Assembly: GCF_003945595.2 (NCBI RefSeq)
Contig: NW_024103696.1
Coordinates: 1,798,001 to 1,862,000, forward strand
Source of the DNA: Pipra filicauda
Taxonomy: Eukaryota; Chordata; Aves; Passeriformes; Pipridae
Direction: 5' to 3'
DNA length: 64,000 nt
A program made the translations under genes and the position numbers. Shown here one piece after another: positions 35,300 through 49,100 of the stretch; positions within the stretch are counted from its first letter, which is position 1, and every line of letters begins with the position of its first letter. The notes below the pieces were generated by a model. The model made no database searches. It saw only the letters and a program-made list of their open reading frames with translations, and was not told the DNA's origin.

Positions 35300-37975
35300 A
35301 ATTATGGTCTTTGTCCATGTCATCATTTATAGCTTACTGGTCCTGTAGCTCTCTGTAAAATAGATGATTCTTGTCCTCTGCCATGAACAATCTGTTTTGA
35401 TGTCCTTCCTCAAAAGGTCTTCTGTCTCTCTTTACACACTTATGTCTCTTTTCTTTTTCCTTTAGATTTTTTCTTGGTTTTTTTTTAGAACAACTATTTT
35501 CAGCAGAGGAAAGCAAAAGATAATTAAGTCTTTCACATTCTCTTATGTTGAAGTCTTGACTGTTCTGTTATCTCTCTTATTTTTCACTCTGAGGCACACA
35601 GCTTAAAACTTAATGAAGGGTTTTACCTTGTGTTTGATTGTTATTGAAGATTTATAGGTATGTGAATTCAATTCTGCCCTATTTTATAGTGTCAAATCAT
35701 CTACATAAAATACTGTTACATCTTCTGGGCATTGAGGTAGGGATCTATTTACATAGATCCATTTGCACAGCATGATGAATTGTATGGCTATTAAAAATTG
35801 TCTGTTTACAGTATGGATTAAACAAATAAAATCAAAATAGAAAAGATTAAAAGTGGTTTTAAATAGTTTAATCAGTCCAGATAATGAATTCTTTAATTTT
35901 TGCATGTAGATGCTGACTGTAACATAGGGGTTTTTTCCCCTCTTATTTTTAAATTCATTTGAATCACATGAAGTATTTAGAACCAGTTGGCATAAATAAT
36001 CTACATTTTAGGTTCATGTGCTGTTTTTAATCTCTCAGATTGCAAATAACTTTGTTGTCAGTCTTTTCAGTTTCTGACATGCAATTTTATACCCTCTGCA
36101 ACTTCCATTTTGTCAGAGGTTAAGAATTCACAAAATTACCTTTTACATTCTCAGTTCTGGGCAGAACTGAGAATTTGTTCTGTCTGACAACACACAGGGA
36201 AATGTTCTTCTCTTGCATCTGCATGGGCCCCGCTGTGTTTCTCAGCTGACAAGCTACTACTCATTTTACAAAGTAAGCTGCCTATTACTAAAGTATGTAG
36301 TTTCCATTGGTCAGTATTTGGTAGTTAAAAATGAGGAGCTGTGCTCAGAGTTCAGTATCACAATAAAGAACTCTGGTTTCTTTCTTTTAGTTGATTGTAA
36401 TAGCTTAAACTTGGAAGTAGCATTTTTCTTGCAGAAAGCCAGCAAGAGTAATAAAGTTGGTGCAGAGGGGAGTTCTATTAGTATGAATATTGAATAGTGG
36501 ACAGGAGAACACAGTGATGCAAAAGAAAAGACCAGAGGTAATAAAAAGTTACAGGGAAATGTTTTGCACTAAGAGTAAAGAATATAGATTGAAAATAATA
36601 GTATGTTCCCTTAATATATTTTCCCCATGATTCAAATTCTGAAGGATTTTCTAAGAAAAAGCTTTCAGGAACAGTATACCAAAAGAGGAAAACAACTGTC
36701 AAAACTAAAATACCCACTTCATCTGAACTCTGGGATCTGTAGCAAGATGATCATTCTTTCATATAGCTGACAGGATGAGCTGAAGGTCTGATATCCTGTT
36801 TTTCTTCTGCAACTGCAAAGAAAACCTCTTCACAATGGAAGGAGGTGAACATAAATTATAAAAATATACATATGTATGTATATCAGAGCTAAGAGGGAAG
36901 AAAAATGTTGAATACAATTACAAACACATGTACACAATAATGCCCCAATGACATTCTCTGATATGTCATCAGGTTGCATCTGCATGAAACAATTATGAAT
37001 CAGAACCAGAAAGTTTAATGGCACAGTATATAATAACAAAAATATTAGAAACAGTGTGAAAAACTAATGTTTAGATTACATGCTTTGTCTGTACAGCCGC
37101 ATTTAACAACTAAATGGCTTTCCACCTGTTTGCTCAAAGTAAAACTCATACAAAAGGTATGCATGTGAGCAGTCATGTAAGCATGTTTTGGCAAATAAAC
37201 ATACATATATGATATATATGTATTTCGGTAGGTTATAAATATGTGGTTTTTTACTTCAGCTCCTTTAACATTTATGCTAGAGTCTTCCCATATCCAAATT
37301 TGTGTAGGAGGTTGGGGAACTACACATCCCACAGTGATTAGGTAGCAGTGGTAAACGTAAACTGCTGATGTCAATATTAATTATGCTATATTTAGGAAAA
37401 ATAGTCTAATAACAATAACAATTTACTGAGTCAATTGCAGGTAAGTTTTTAATTTCCCAAGTTACTGAAAATAAATAGTTCTGCTGTCAATCGTCATGTA
37501 CACAATAAACAAGTCTTATCTTCCTCTCCAGTTCTAATCCTGTGACACCAAAATCATGGTTTCTCAGGGTAATTGAATCACCTTGGGAACTCTCACTTTT
37601 TCTGTTTTGTTTTGCTTATGTGTTTTGGTTTGGTTTGGTTTTTAAATTGTGGATATGGTTTTTTGTACATGACTAGGTTTGTGCAGATTTGTTTATCTCA
37701 AGGGATAGCTACTAAACTTAGTTTATATTTTAATTTTTTTGAAATTTGTGGTTTCATACAAAGAAGTATGATTAATTTGTCCTCTTTCATTAATATTGAA
37801 ATTAATATGGAAATAACCTGCTATTAATTTGCACTTTTAAAACAAAAATATTAAATAATTATTCAATTAAAAATTAATAGAAAAAGAGAAAGGTTTTAAT
37901 GATCTTAGTTACTGTGAATTCAATCTAGGCCATGATTCAAGTAGATCCTTTAAAAATTTACTAGTTCCATAAATT
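35300..37975. other. AT-rich non-coding DNA, no gene
   Basis: No gene. Simple sequence includes a (GGTTT)n-like run near 37625-37642 and alternating AT/CATA words near 36868-36885 and 37200-37222. The palindrome at 36147-36174 is listed separately. Confidence 0.6.
36147..36174. repeat. Near-perfect palindrome, 13-bp arms
   Basis: ATTCTCAGTTCTG (36147-36159) and CAGAACTGAGAAT (36162-36174) are exact reverse complements with only two bases between them. With so small a spacer, it could extrude as a cruciform in DNA; as RNA the loop is too tight for a microRNA-type hairpin. Confidence 0.85.
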
Positions 37976-37979
37976 AAAA

Positions 37980-40900
37980 GGTTTTCTCGAGGGTTTAGCA
38001 GCATCAAAGCAACAAAAACGCGTCTATAAAGGATATAGCAATTCATCTAGTATCTTTATTAAAGTGGAAATTTTTCTGTGCTTGTAGATTTGCATTTTTA
38101 TGTAAATCCATTCATAAGCACATAGAACTATATTTAATCTCATTTACTTGCTATTAGGGATATTCCACATAAATGTGTTCATAAAAGATCAAAACTCAGT
38201 GACTTTCATTCAGGTAAATTCATTTCCTTTAGTCAAAGAATTTGAAAGTATTGGCAAAAATAACACTCTCGTGTAAAAAAAAAGCCATACCATTTAGCAT
38301 TTTACATGAGACTGTTATTTTTGTTTCATATTATGGCCTAATTCAGCTGTTGCTGGTATAAATAGAAATCCTTTCATTGAATCAGAACTGGCTGTAAATA
38401 TTCAGGCAAATAAGCCTTAGGCACAGTTTTTATTTATTTATTGTTCTTCCAATGATGTCTATACTCTAAAACGTTCTCAAATCTAAAACAATAGAGAAAG
38501 GATTATATGTAGATAAAGGAACATTAATAAGTAATAGAAATTTTTCATCTAGAAATGTACATATGGTTGTCATGACTTTCAGAAAGGCATACTTCAGTGC
38601 AGAGGCATGCAGTTTAGGAATTCACGCCTTTTTTAAAAAAATAGAACAAGGGTTATCAAATATATAAATATTGGTCTCCTTCTATACTTAGGCTTAGATT
38701 GATTTAATATCTTTATTAAGTGCACCATATTTAGTATTTCATTACAGCATCTGATCTGGGGGCATAGTAACTGTATGTTCTAAGTAAAGTTGTGATGATC
38801 TGGCTCTCAAAATCTTGCAGGATGACCTATCTTTTTTAATCTTTATGCATGGAATCTAGGCCATCTATGCTTCTAACTTGGATGCCTCAAAAACTTAACA
38901 TACATAAATATTGTTAAATATTTTTTGTCTCCTCCTTCCTGATGTGAATAATTATTATTCTTTGAAATAATTTAGCACAAAGGGTAGATATGCTAAGTCT
39001 TATCTAAACCAACCTGAAAAGCAAATAGTGTTGTCTGTTAAGCCAGAAAAAATACATTTTAGATCTTGTCTTGGGTAACCACGGCTTCCTATTAGCTAGA
39101 AAAGACCTTCAGGAAGAATAAATCAGCAGAGAATACAGTTAACATTTGTAAGTGCTGGAAAAACACTTTTCTTAACATGAAAGTGTTTCAACTTTAAAAA
39201 CTTCTATTGCTCTACGATATTCAAAGGGACAACCAGAGTGTGGAATGTGCTCATAGGAAACAGACAACAGCCTCCCATGTGCTGAAAAGTCCTGTAAAGA
39301 ATTGTTTACATCAGTTTACGAAAAGAGGTTTATGCTTTCAATGTACATAATTGTGACAATAAAATTCAGTGCTATTCATTGCATTAAAATTAATTTAAAA
39401 TGTGAGCAGTTGTAGACAGAAGATAAGTTTTACACTGGACGTGCCAGAAGCAACATACTTGTCATAAGAGAGCCCATATACTCAAATCCATTGGTGATAT
39501 ACGGAGAATCTAACAGAATAGTACCTTCAGACTCTTCACTGTTGTTCATCAACCTCCTCATGGTTGTTTAAACATTTTTTAATAGTTTTGTAAGAATATA
39601 TTCATTAAACAAAGTACTTTGGTATTGTTTTAAGCATGTTTTACCTTTCAACTCTAGAGACTGGCTTGCATTAAAGATATTTAGGCTTTGAAGAAGAAAG
39701 CAACAGCTTCTTAGAATGGTATTGACATACCCTTTTCAGATGCCTGCATGGTATCTAGTTTCTTGAATAATCAATGAGAGAAAAATGACACTTCTAAATG
39801 ATAACTCACCTGATCTATCACAGGCATATATTTTAGAAGGAGATTTATCATACTATAAAAGTAGTTTTAGAAGTAGATATTTTTCTTGACTTGTACTCAG
39901 AAAGTCTGTGCTGAATGGCTTAGAATTAAACGTCTTTTTTTTAATGACCCAATTAAGCATTTGGAATTATTCAATTAGCCTTAATTTTATTCACACTGAA
40001 GTGCTATAGCCAGCCATCCCATGGCCTTGGGTATCCCAGAAAAGTAAAAAAAAAGTTATCCCATTCAAGTAGGATCAATTCTTCAGTGTTTTTAAAGGTA
40101 TTCATTTGCTGTAAATTTCAGCAGAGTTTATGCAAGATTTAAGTATGTACTTTGTAGGTTTCAGTTTCTCACCAAAAACCCCTATTCAAATCAGAAAACA
40201 CTCACTGAATTTCTGAGAACTACACACATTACCTGGGAAGCATGCTAACATAAATGGACACATGAATTATTAATATGTAATCTTTATTTGTATTATCTCG
40301 TATTTTATGTTAGAAGCACAATTTTCCTTATAAACTTTGTTTCCTGAAAATGAAGGTATCTGTGATATATGCCATAGACTTTTCCCAACTGGTGAAGTAA
40401 GAACTGTGCAGTGCTTTACCTGAGTTATGACAACTTATACCAGTTCTGAAGGCCATTTATACTGTTCTTGGTGTCTACATTTCTGACAAAAGAGCAACAC
40501 ATCTGTGTTGGCTTACAAAACTAATGGTTTAATCAAGAATAGCAAGCAAAAAATAATAAACAAGTGGCAATGTTTCAAGACAAGCTATAGAAAATTTTCT
40601 CCACACTGAAAAAACTGTAAGAAGACCCATTTCCTTGACAAGAATACTAAAATAGTTCCAAGAATATTCCCGTAGACAACAGGAGTATATCTATTTGTTA
40701 AAGGGATGTAAATTGGTAGGTATAATTTTTGTTATGCTCTTGACACGTAAAGAAAGAGATGTCTGGAGTCTAAACTTCAAGCTGTGAAGCAAATATTCTG
40801 TCAGTGCAGACAGATGTTTCAGTTTACTGACTACTTTCTGAATGTTGCTTCCAAAATCATAGTGAGAGAAAGAAAAAAGGAAAAAAATATATTCTGAAGA

Positions 40901-43900
40901 AGGTTGAAACGTTGCTGAAAATGAGTACCTCACAGATTCAATGCATTCTTGTGTACAACAAACACCTAATAAACTTACACCTTTGTTTTTCTTTGGAGAA
41001 GAAAGAACAACTTACTTTTGGCCATTCTTTCATACATTTCTTCCCAGCTGGTGAAGATACAGATAGTAATATACCATTAACGGTTTTCCTTCTGGCTCTT
41101 TATTCTATCTTAGTTCACTCTCCTGCTCTAAAGTCTGTAGTACTAGTTCAGATGCACTAAAGAGTTTTTCAAACCAGTAGTCAAAGACTGCTTATCTAAG
41201 TGTGCCATCCATGTCTACATGCTTCTGTGAGTTAAAGAATCTTATTATTATTGTGTTATAAGTATTCGACACAACAGGAGTGGATTGAAATAGATGTTGG
41301 TTAAATTAAACTAAATTTGATATGGTCCTTGAATGATTTGTTTTCCCTTTAACATGTATTTGATACCAATCAAAAAACCAATCATTGTTTTGGACCCTGT
41401 CACAGATTATAAAGCATTTTCTATGTATCTGTTACTCCTAAAGGTATCCAGTTTGCCGACACAAAACTGCAGACTGAGCAAATGTATTCTAAGTAGGAAC
41501 TACCGGAGGATTCACTAAGAAAGCACATTATTCTGGATAAAATACTAATGTAGATAAAATATGTACATATTATTTTATCTCACTGAAAATGAATTTTTAC
41601 ATAGCTGAAAAGCAGCTTATGAATCGGAACAGGAAAGGATAAGAATTTTCCTTCATGTACAGTCTCACCCACTACATCCATGTGATAGGTATTTCATATG
41701 GGTGTATTCACATATATTAGCAGAAAAGAATCTTTAGAGTAATGAGAAAATATGGAGAGAATTTTGATTGGGAAGGGTGTCTGAGAAGTAAGCTTTATGA
41801 TTCCACTTTTGAATTTCAACTGTCAGTTTTACACATATCTAGCAAAGGTTTAACATTCTCCCACTGATATAGGATTGCAGATATTATCAATTAGAGCATG
41901 AGTGCTAATATTCATGTGTTCAGAGTGCCAGACAATTTTTTTTGAATATTGAAAGGAAGAAAAAAATCACAAAGATTTTCACTATTTCACTATTTAAATA
42001 CTTGATCGAACTGGTACTCTTATTTGTTTAGGAACTTTCCAAATAAACTTTAAACTGTGTTTTCAAAAAGTTTTTAGGATGTTTTTGAAAGCAAAAACTG
42101 CATTAATCTCTTTTTCAAACAAAAGAATTATTTCTTATGGTAGAAATTACTTCTATCCTCAGACTGCAAAGTTGGTAGCCTCTTAGTTGAATGTTAATTC
42201 ATTTTTTTATTAATTGTAGACTATATTTATCATGTTACTGCTCATCATAACTAAATGTAGATATTAGAATATGTTTTATATCACACTGCAGAGTTGTTTC
42301 AATATTCTCAAATTAGAAGGTAACCAAAAAGCACAAAGGAAAACTGTACTTGATTTTTCACCAATATTCTGAAACAACCTTAATTGAAACAGTTCATTTG
42401 GGTCTGATGCTTTAATATAGTCCCTAGAAATAAAGCCCTTAGACAAAGAGGTTTTCCCATTCAATGTGATAAACAAAGACTTTGATGTAAGGTCACCAAG
42501 ATAATTTTTGTTCCTGTTTTTTGATATCTGATAGCTTTGAGGTTTTTTTTTTCTTTTGGGAAACTCCCAAACCCACCTTTCTTTTGCAGTTTCAGCTTTC
42601 TGCAGACAGTTAAGCTATGTTTAGCCACATTACTACCATAATAGTGTGGTGTCTAAAAAATGGATCTAGACGAACACAGGATGTTCTCCCTACTTAAGTA
42701 GTGTATAGGATTAATCTACCTGAAATGCATATGGAGTCTCTCAAACACCCCTTTAACTCATTAACAGACCTGTCATTGACTTTAACAAAGGTATGACTAC
42801 AACACATATACATAAAACTATACACACAGTTAAGAGACTTACTAGATTTAGGCCATTGATTATAGTAAAAGAGAAAGTGAGGGCTTTACTGACATTTTTA
42901 ATAACTTTGCATCACTGGGGACAACGGTAATGCCAACATTGACTCATTGTCAATAAACTCAATACACTTCCATAGACGGATCATACATATATGTTGGATT
43001 TTCAGTAAGAAAATCACTACATCCTAAATTGAAACACTGATATTTATAACTCAAAGTATGACATGTGTGACATGTTTATATGAGAAATATTGGAACTAGG
43101 AGAAAACTTAATACACTTCTTCAATATCTTTATGTTACTTGTGTCACTGATCTGTCTCAGGATAGTCCAGTGACCAATATAAGCTGTTTAAAATATAAAC
43201 TAAATAAAAATGGCACACAAAACCTCATCCACGTATTTTTCTTTTTCTTTCCCAGTGCTATTTTACTGTAAAATTTCACAGAAATTATTAAGAAAAAACC
43301 TATTACATTGAATATGATAATTTTAGGGGTAAAATTCTCATAGCCCATGAAAGGAAAAATAAATTACCTTAAAAAAATGAGACTATGATTGAATATTTCT
43401 TACTACAGATACAAAGTTTATACACACAACAAGAGCTCTGCAACGAAGCCCCTGCTTATAGTCACAAAACTTCATTTGATGCCTTCCTTGGGAAAAAAAA
43501 TTACATATGCTACTTAAATAGAGTTGTACTAAGCAGATAAGAAATTGTTCAAGGATTTAAACCATTCATGAATAATTCACAAGATTCACATCCACCTGTC
43601 AAATATTTGGATCATATGTTGTCTATGTACAGTCACAGAATGTACCCAGAATAAATTCTGTTGCAAAATGCCTAATGCCTGACATTACATTATTGTAACA
43701 TTCTCTATTGAATTAGTCTGAAAGGAACACATGTGCAAGTGTAATGGTTTTCAGATCAGACACCTTTTATCAACTACTTAGCTAATATACACTCTTTAAT
43801 TCAGAGTGGACAGAACTGAAGGGTAAACACAAAAGTCTGCCATGCTTATGACTTTTAATTGTATGATTACCCAGCTGTCTGTATTTGATTTGGCTGGTTC

Positions 43901-45530
43901 AGTATGTGGTTGTTTTTTTTTTTCTCTACTAATGAATACAACTTCACTGTGCAATTCTGCATGCAGTCAATTACACTATGATGGCTGATGCTGTCAGTGA
44001 CATGCTGGGTATTCAGTCTGATGACTAAAGAATGACATTCAACAGAACAGACTATCTGGAACTGAATGAGTTTTGCTGAAAAATGAACATGAAGGCCAAC
44101 CAACGGTTCTTGTTATCTTGAAAGAGAAAGTTGGCAGAAAGAGTGGTCAGAAGAGACATGCTGATATCTCTGCATTAGTTGACGAGACAGTATTGCATGG
44201 CAGGTTTAATAAACAGCAATCATTTGTTACAAAAAATTCACAGTTACCTTGAATACACATTCACTTCTGGCACTGTAGCTTCTTTGGCACTACAGCTTCA
44301 AGGAATGCAAATATCATTATATTTCCTTTGTGTGTTTTACTGTACAGTACATAATTTAGGAACTCCAAATATGTCATATTTTTTACTGATATTGTGATTG
44401 TTAGCAGAACAATATGCTTGAGATGGGCATAAAGGTCTATTAATTGAAGCACAGAAATCTTCAATTCCAAACTTACTCCAATGTCAAATTCTCCTACTGC
44501 AACAGATTGGCATTTACGAGATCACATTTACAGCTTTGGTCAAAACTTTAAGCTACAAGCTGTTTAGAGCACTAAACAACGATCAGTCATGGACTAAAGT
44601 CAGTTTAGTTTTGATATATAGAGCAAGATATCTACTACTTTTATTTTTCTTTGTTTACTTTCTAATTTAATTTAACTACTTGATAGACAAAGATAACTCA
44701 CTGACTACAAAAATAAAATATGTTTTTGCTCAACTTTTTTCACCTTTAACAAATCAAGTTTCCATGATATGAAATATTAAAAGCTTTTTAACTTGCTCAG
44801 AATATATACTAACCAAAATCACTGAAAAGGACCATGAAAAGAAGCACTTCTATGGAACGTTTTTTTGGTTTTTTGCTATGAGAAATTTTCATTAGTTTGC
44901 GTTTTCAGAACACTTTGTGACTGATTAATGGAAGCAGAGGTTAAAAACCTCGTGTTGTTATACTACATCTGCACCAGTTTATAAAGAATTATATTTCCTC
45001 AGTAGTATTGAATCTGTCTTCATGCACTCAGATAATTAAGACTACACAGAGTCCAGTTCTGAAGATGTTTAGCCTCTGGTAAAAACAATTCAGATTTCAA
45101 AGTCTATTAAGAAGTATGTATTTAAAAATATTTTTGATTTTTTTTGTACAAATAAATAAATCTCAAAAGAGAATGTATATTTGATAAACATAATTCTTTG
45201 TTGCCTGAAAATTTCTGATAGCTGTTTCTCGGGAAATTAATCTTTTTTTGTTACAGTATGTATTTTCAATATTGTATTTAAATATAATGTTGATTCAATG
45301 TAATAGTATATTGAAATACAATGATACAAGTTTTTCTATTTTTTTTAGGCGTTCACAAGGCAGAATCTAACAGATAACTTGGACTTTTTCACTGGTGAAC
45401 CACAGTACAAATAATCTTGAATACAGCATATTGCAAAAAGAGTGTGTCACTTGTGTCTTTGGAAAGAGTGAAATTCATGCATAATTTTATACAAAGGTTG
45501 ATTTTTAAAATTTACCAATTGCATTTTTTT
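37980..45530. other. AT-rich non-coding DNA, no gene
   Basis: Long background stretch. The segment at about 37980-38420 has slightly more complex sequence with several CpGs ('ctcgag', 'acgcgtc', 'ctcgtg') but no element or frame is supported. A palindromic word lies at 41552-41580. Frames near 40691-41160 and 44179-44470 are short and motif-free. Confidence 0.55.
41552..41580. repeat. Imperfect palindrome
   Basis: AGATAAAAT at 41552-41560 pairs with ATTTTATCT at 41572-41580; the intervening ATGTACAT is itself self-complementary, with three extra bases (ATT) as a bulge. Confidence 0.7.
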
Positions 45531-45537
45531 TTTTTTG

Positions 45538-45690
45538 ATCATGGACTCATTAAGGTTTGAAAAAAATTCTGATATCATCAAGTCCAACCATTAACCTAAC
45601 TCAGACAGGTCCACTAATTTATGTGACCTTACTTTGAAGGTTGCTGTACATGGGAGAATATCTTCCATTATCAATTAAGACTAGTATAAG
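45538..45690 (-). mobile_element. CR1 3' terminal fragment
   Basis: On the plus strand 'gatcatggactcattaaggtttg' followed by 'tgatatcatcaagtccaaccattaacctaac' is the reverse complement of the usual CR1 end (ggttggacttgatgatct...ccaaccttaatgattctatgat). The first 65 bases are clear; beyond about 45605 the match becomes doubtful and the stated end is a guess. Confidence 0.75.
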
Positions 45691-45699
45691 AATATGTTG

Positions 45700-46080
45700 A
45701 AAGCCTCTTCAGGAAACTATTATATGAAAGTCACAGTGGTTTTATGTGTTTACCCTGGGAACGAGAAATCTGGTGTGATTCTGAGAGAGAGACATGAATC
45801 CTTAAGTATGACCTTGTCCTGTCATCTGGGACAATCATACAGACTGGATGCAGAATAGCGTCACTGTGTCAGCAGATGATGCTCAAACCCATGCATTTTT
45901 CAAAGTAAAACTGTGTATAAGGCAGTGAGAAGTGTGGAGTGAAGGAGGTGTGTAAAGTTGTGTGGTCTCCAGGCATATCGAGGATATCTTTATAGCTTAG
46001 CCATTTGGAACAGGCATGATTTATTTCTGTGCGTACCTTCTGAGGTGAATAACCATGTGAAACTAGTAAATTTTCTCTTG
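45700..46080. other. Non-coding DNA between two CR1 tails
   Basis: Could contain further decayed CR1 but I cannot support it. The minus-strand frame at 45869-46111 runs into the next CR1 tail and is not a gene. Confidence 0.45.
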
Positions 46081-46083
46081 CTC

Positions 46084-46165
46084 TAGAATGGTTTTGGGTT
46101 GGAAGGGACATTAAAGTTCACCTAGTTCCAGTGCCCTTGTCATGGGCAGGGAGATATTTAAATGA
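46084..46165 (-). mobile_element. CR1 3' terminal fragment
   Basis: Plus-strand reading 'agaatggttttgggttggaa', 'gggacattaaagttcaccta', then 'gttccagtgcccttgtcatgggcaggga' is the complement of a standard CR1 end (ccctgccatgggcaggg ... aaccattct). Only about 80 bases long. Same orientation as the tail 500 bases upstream. Confidence 0.85.
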
Positions 46166-46169
46166 AACA

Positions 46170-49100
46170 CTTTCTAGTTGTTTTCTTAATATCTGAACAT
46201 TTTTTTCTAGATGCAACTCACTCTAGATGCTTTTTTATTATCTGAAGATTTTTCTTCCTAAATTCCATAAGCAAGATTTCTTAGAATATCATTAGAAGAA
46301 AACAAAAAAAAGAAAGACAAAAAAAGAGGATTAATAGTTTCACAACATGCTATAAAAGGTCTCATTTTTTTTAGAACACAGATGAATAAGGAGATTATGC
46401 CATAACCATGCAACTAGAGAACTCTTTCACATGTGGGAAATGAAAATATGGTGCCTTCCTGTACTTTAGGAGTTTCAAACAGATTAGCAGACAAGAGACA
46501 CTGAACTGGAAAGTGATGAACAGTACACCGCATTTCCCAGACAGATAAAGTGATAGCACTTTATGCAGGAAAGAATTTGTGATGGACAGAGAAAGAGTAG
46601 GAAGAAGCTGCCTCTCACAGCAATTGTACAGAGTGCTTATCCAGGAAACAGGTTAATCATCTATATTTCAGATTGCTCTAGGAACAGTACACATTATTAA
46701 ATACTTTTTCTAAGCAAATCCATTTCAAATTGCAGACAATGCCTATGATTACTTTTAATTGTTGGGGGCTGGTTTTAAATGTATTATAAATAATGAGTTC
46801 CTTTTCTGATGGAAATTAGCACTCTTCATTCCTCCTAGCTATTATTTTCCCTTTAATATGAAAATTTATAAAACACAGGAATCCGGAAAATGGAGGACTC
46901 AAGAAGATCTCGTATTATTTTAATCTAACACCTGAATTGTAAGGTTGGTTGGTAGGTCTAGATAAAAATCTCAATAACTTTTTGAATTGACATTTGGACA
47001 CCTTGGTATGTGTCCCTCTGACTAAAGTGTTCTGAAAATGCAGCTTTTTCCTCTACCATGTGGTAATTAAGTAATTGATTATTTTGCTTCCTTCTGGGTT
47101 TATGATCAATAGCAATGTTTTTATGCTCAAGAGTCTATCAAATTATCATAGCAATAGAATGATCATACTGTTTTTTAGATGTTTGCTAACCTGTTCAGGG
47201 AAATGATAAATTATATTTGCTGGTAAAAGAAGGATATTTTTATTCTATTTTTCATACATTATTTCTGGCTGAGACCTTGGTTTAGAGAAGTGCAATACAG
47301 ATGTTTGTCTACTGAACAGAGAAGTAGGAGATTCAAATAAATATAGTTAGAGAAAAGAATATTCTCATTACGATAATAATATATTGAAAAAATATTTATC
47401 TCCTACAACGATGTACAAATACATATACACAGAATTTAAAGGCAACAGTCCTGTGTTGTGTAGGTTCTACGTGTTTCACATTTTGAAGACAGGTAGCATT
47501 TTCAGCTCATAACTAACATTTTCGTGAAAAGAATTTTCAATAGGAGCCAGGTATCCATCATCTCGACTGAAATTATCATTAATAAGAAAACAGTTATCTG
47601 AATTTTTTATAAAAACTAGAGGTGCCTTGACACCGTGAGACTCTATGAAGAAAGCTACAAATTGCTTCTGACTAGTTTGTGAACCAAGGAAGACCCTGCT
47701 GAGATTAAATTGCTGTGTTTGAGGCCTGTAACAGAAACTGTTACTGCAAGATGGTTATAGCCTTTGTAAATGGAAGAACAGGATTTCAGTTTAGATAGAC
47801 ATGCCTCTTTTCTGATAGGGGACAATGTTTAAAGAAGAAAGGATGTTGCTGAAGGATCCTTCTTGCGAATAAGTGCACCCATTAAAATCCTGATCCTTCA
47901 AGTACCTACATATCAGAATAAATACAAGTGCACTGTGCACCTGTTTTTTGCAATACTGTTTCACTTCAAAAAAATCAGTTTATTCCTGAAGTTGAGCTTA
48001 AAGCTTATTTGAGTAGAAAAAAAAGAGGATATGCATACTCGTTTACTTGTGACACAGAAAAGAATACTTTTTTGTTATTCCATTTTAAGTTTCAAAAGAG
48101 TCTATTCTGAGACACAGGTTGAAAGAATCATGCTGTGGTGGAAGACTGTAGGATGCAGCCACTGGAAGTCAAAAGAGGATCAGGAGGAAATTGAAGTATC
48201 ACGGGAACATGAGTGAAAAAGGGCTCATGAAAGAAATATTTTTACACCGAAAGGATGGAATAACAGTTTAAGAAATTCCATTACTAACTCTGAAGTTATT
48301 AGAAAACTATTTGGTATATATTTTGAAACATCGGATGGGCATCAAAAGAAATTTGCTAAAATGCCTCTTCATTTGTACCAAGATAAAACGTTAGATATTC
48401 TTTGATATTAAGTTTCCATTGTGTTCTAATTTTGACCAGCAAAACAAATTTTGAAGAAAACAAAAAGTCTCAGGATTTGGCGAACTTTAGTTCAGATTTT
48501 GAAACAAAGAAGTATATGTGGTGAAATACCTTTATTATTCAGTGCTGTTTGTATGACAGCTGTATATTAACCTACATGGACATTTTAATCTAACATATCT
48601 ATTTCACTCTTTCTCTCTCCTCATCCACACCCTCATTATTATGTCCATCCTGGTCAAGTATTTCTCTGGAATAATATATTGTACTGTAAACTTCTAATTC
48701 CACTGAAATTCTGAATGCAATATAACAATTAGTTCAGTGCACACTTTATCATTCTCTCTTTCCATTCATATTTCATTCAGTTGCACCTATTACATTTATC
48801 AGAATGTTGAAAGAAATAGTATTACTACAAAAAATCATTACCCTTTGGACTTAAATTGCGCAGGTATGCTTCAGGATCATTTTAGAGACAATGTTTTTGG
48901 TTTTTTTTAAATTTAGGTTTAACTGCAGGTTAAATGCACACATAGTATTAAAAGAAATATGGAGATGAGGAAGAAAAATTGATTAAACTGTAAAAAATAC
49001 ATGTAACTTCAAACATTCCTAACCCTTTGCATAGCAGCTATGTTTTAGAGTTAATAAATGCATTTATTTTTCTTAGATGTGTAAATTTGCACTTCAGTAT

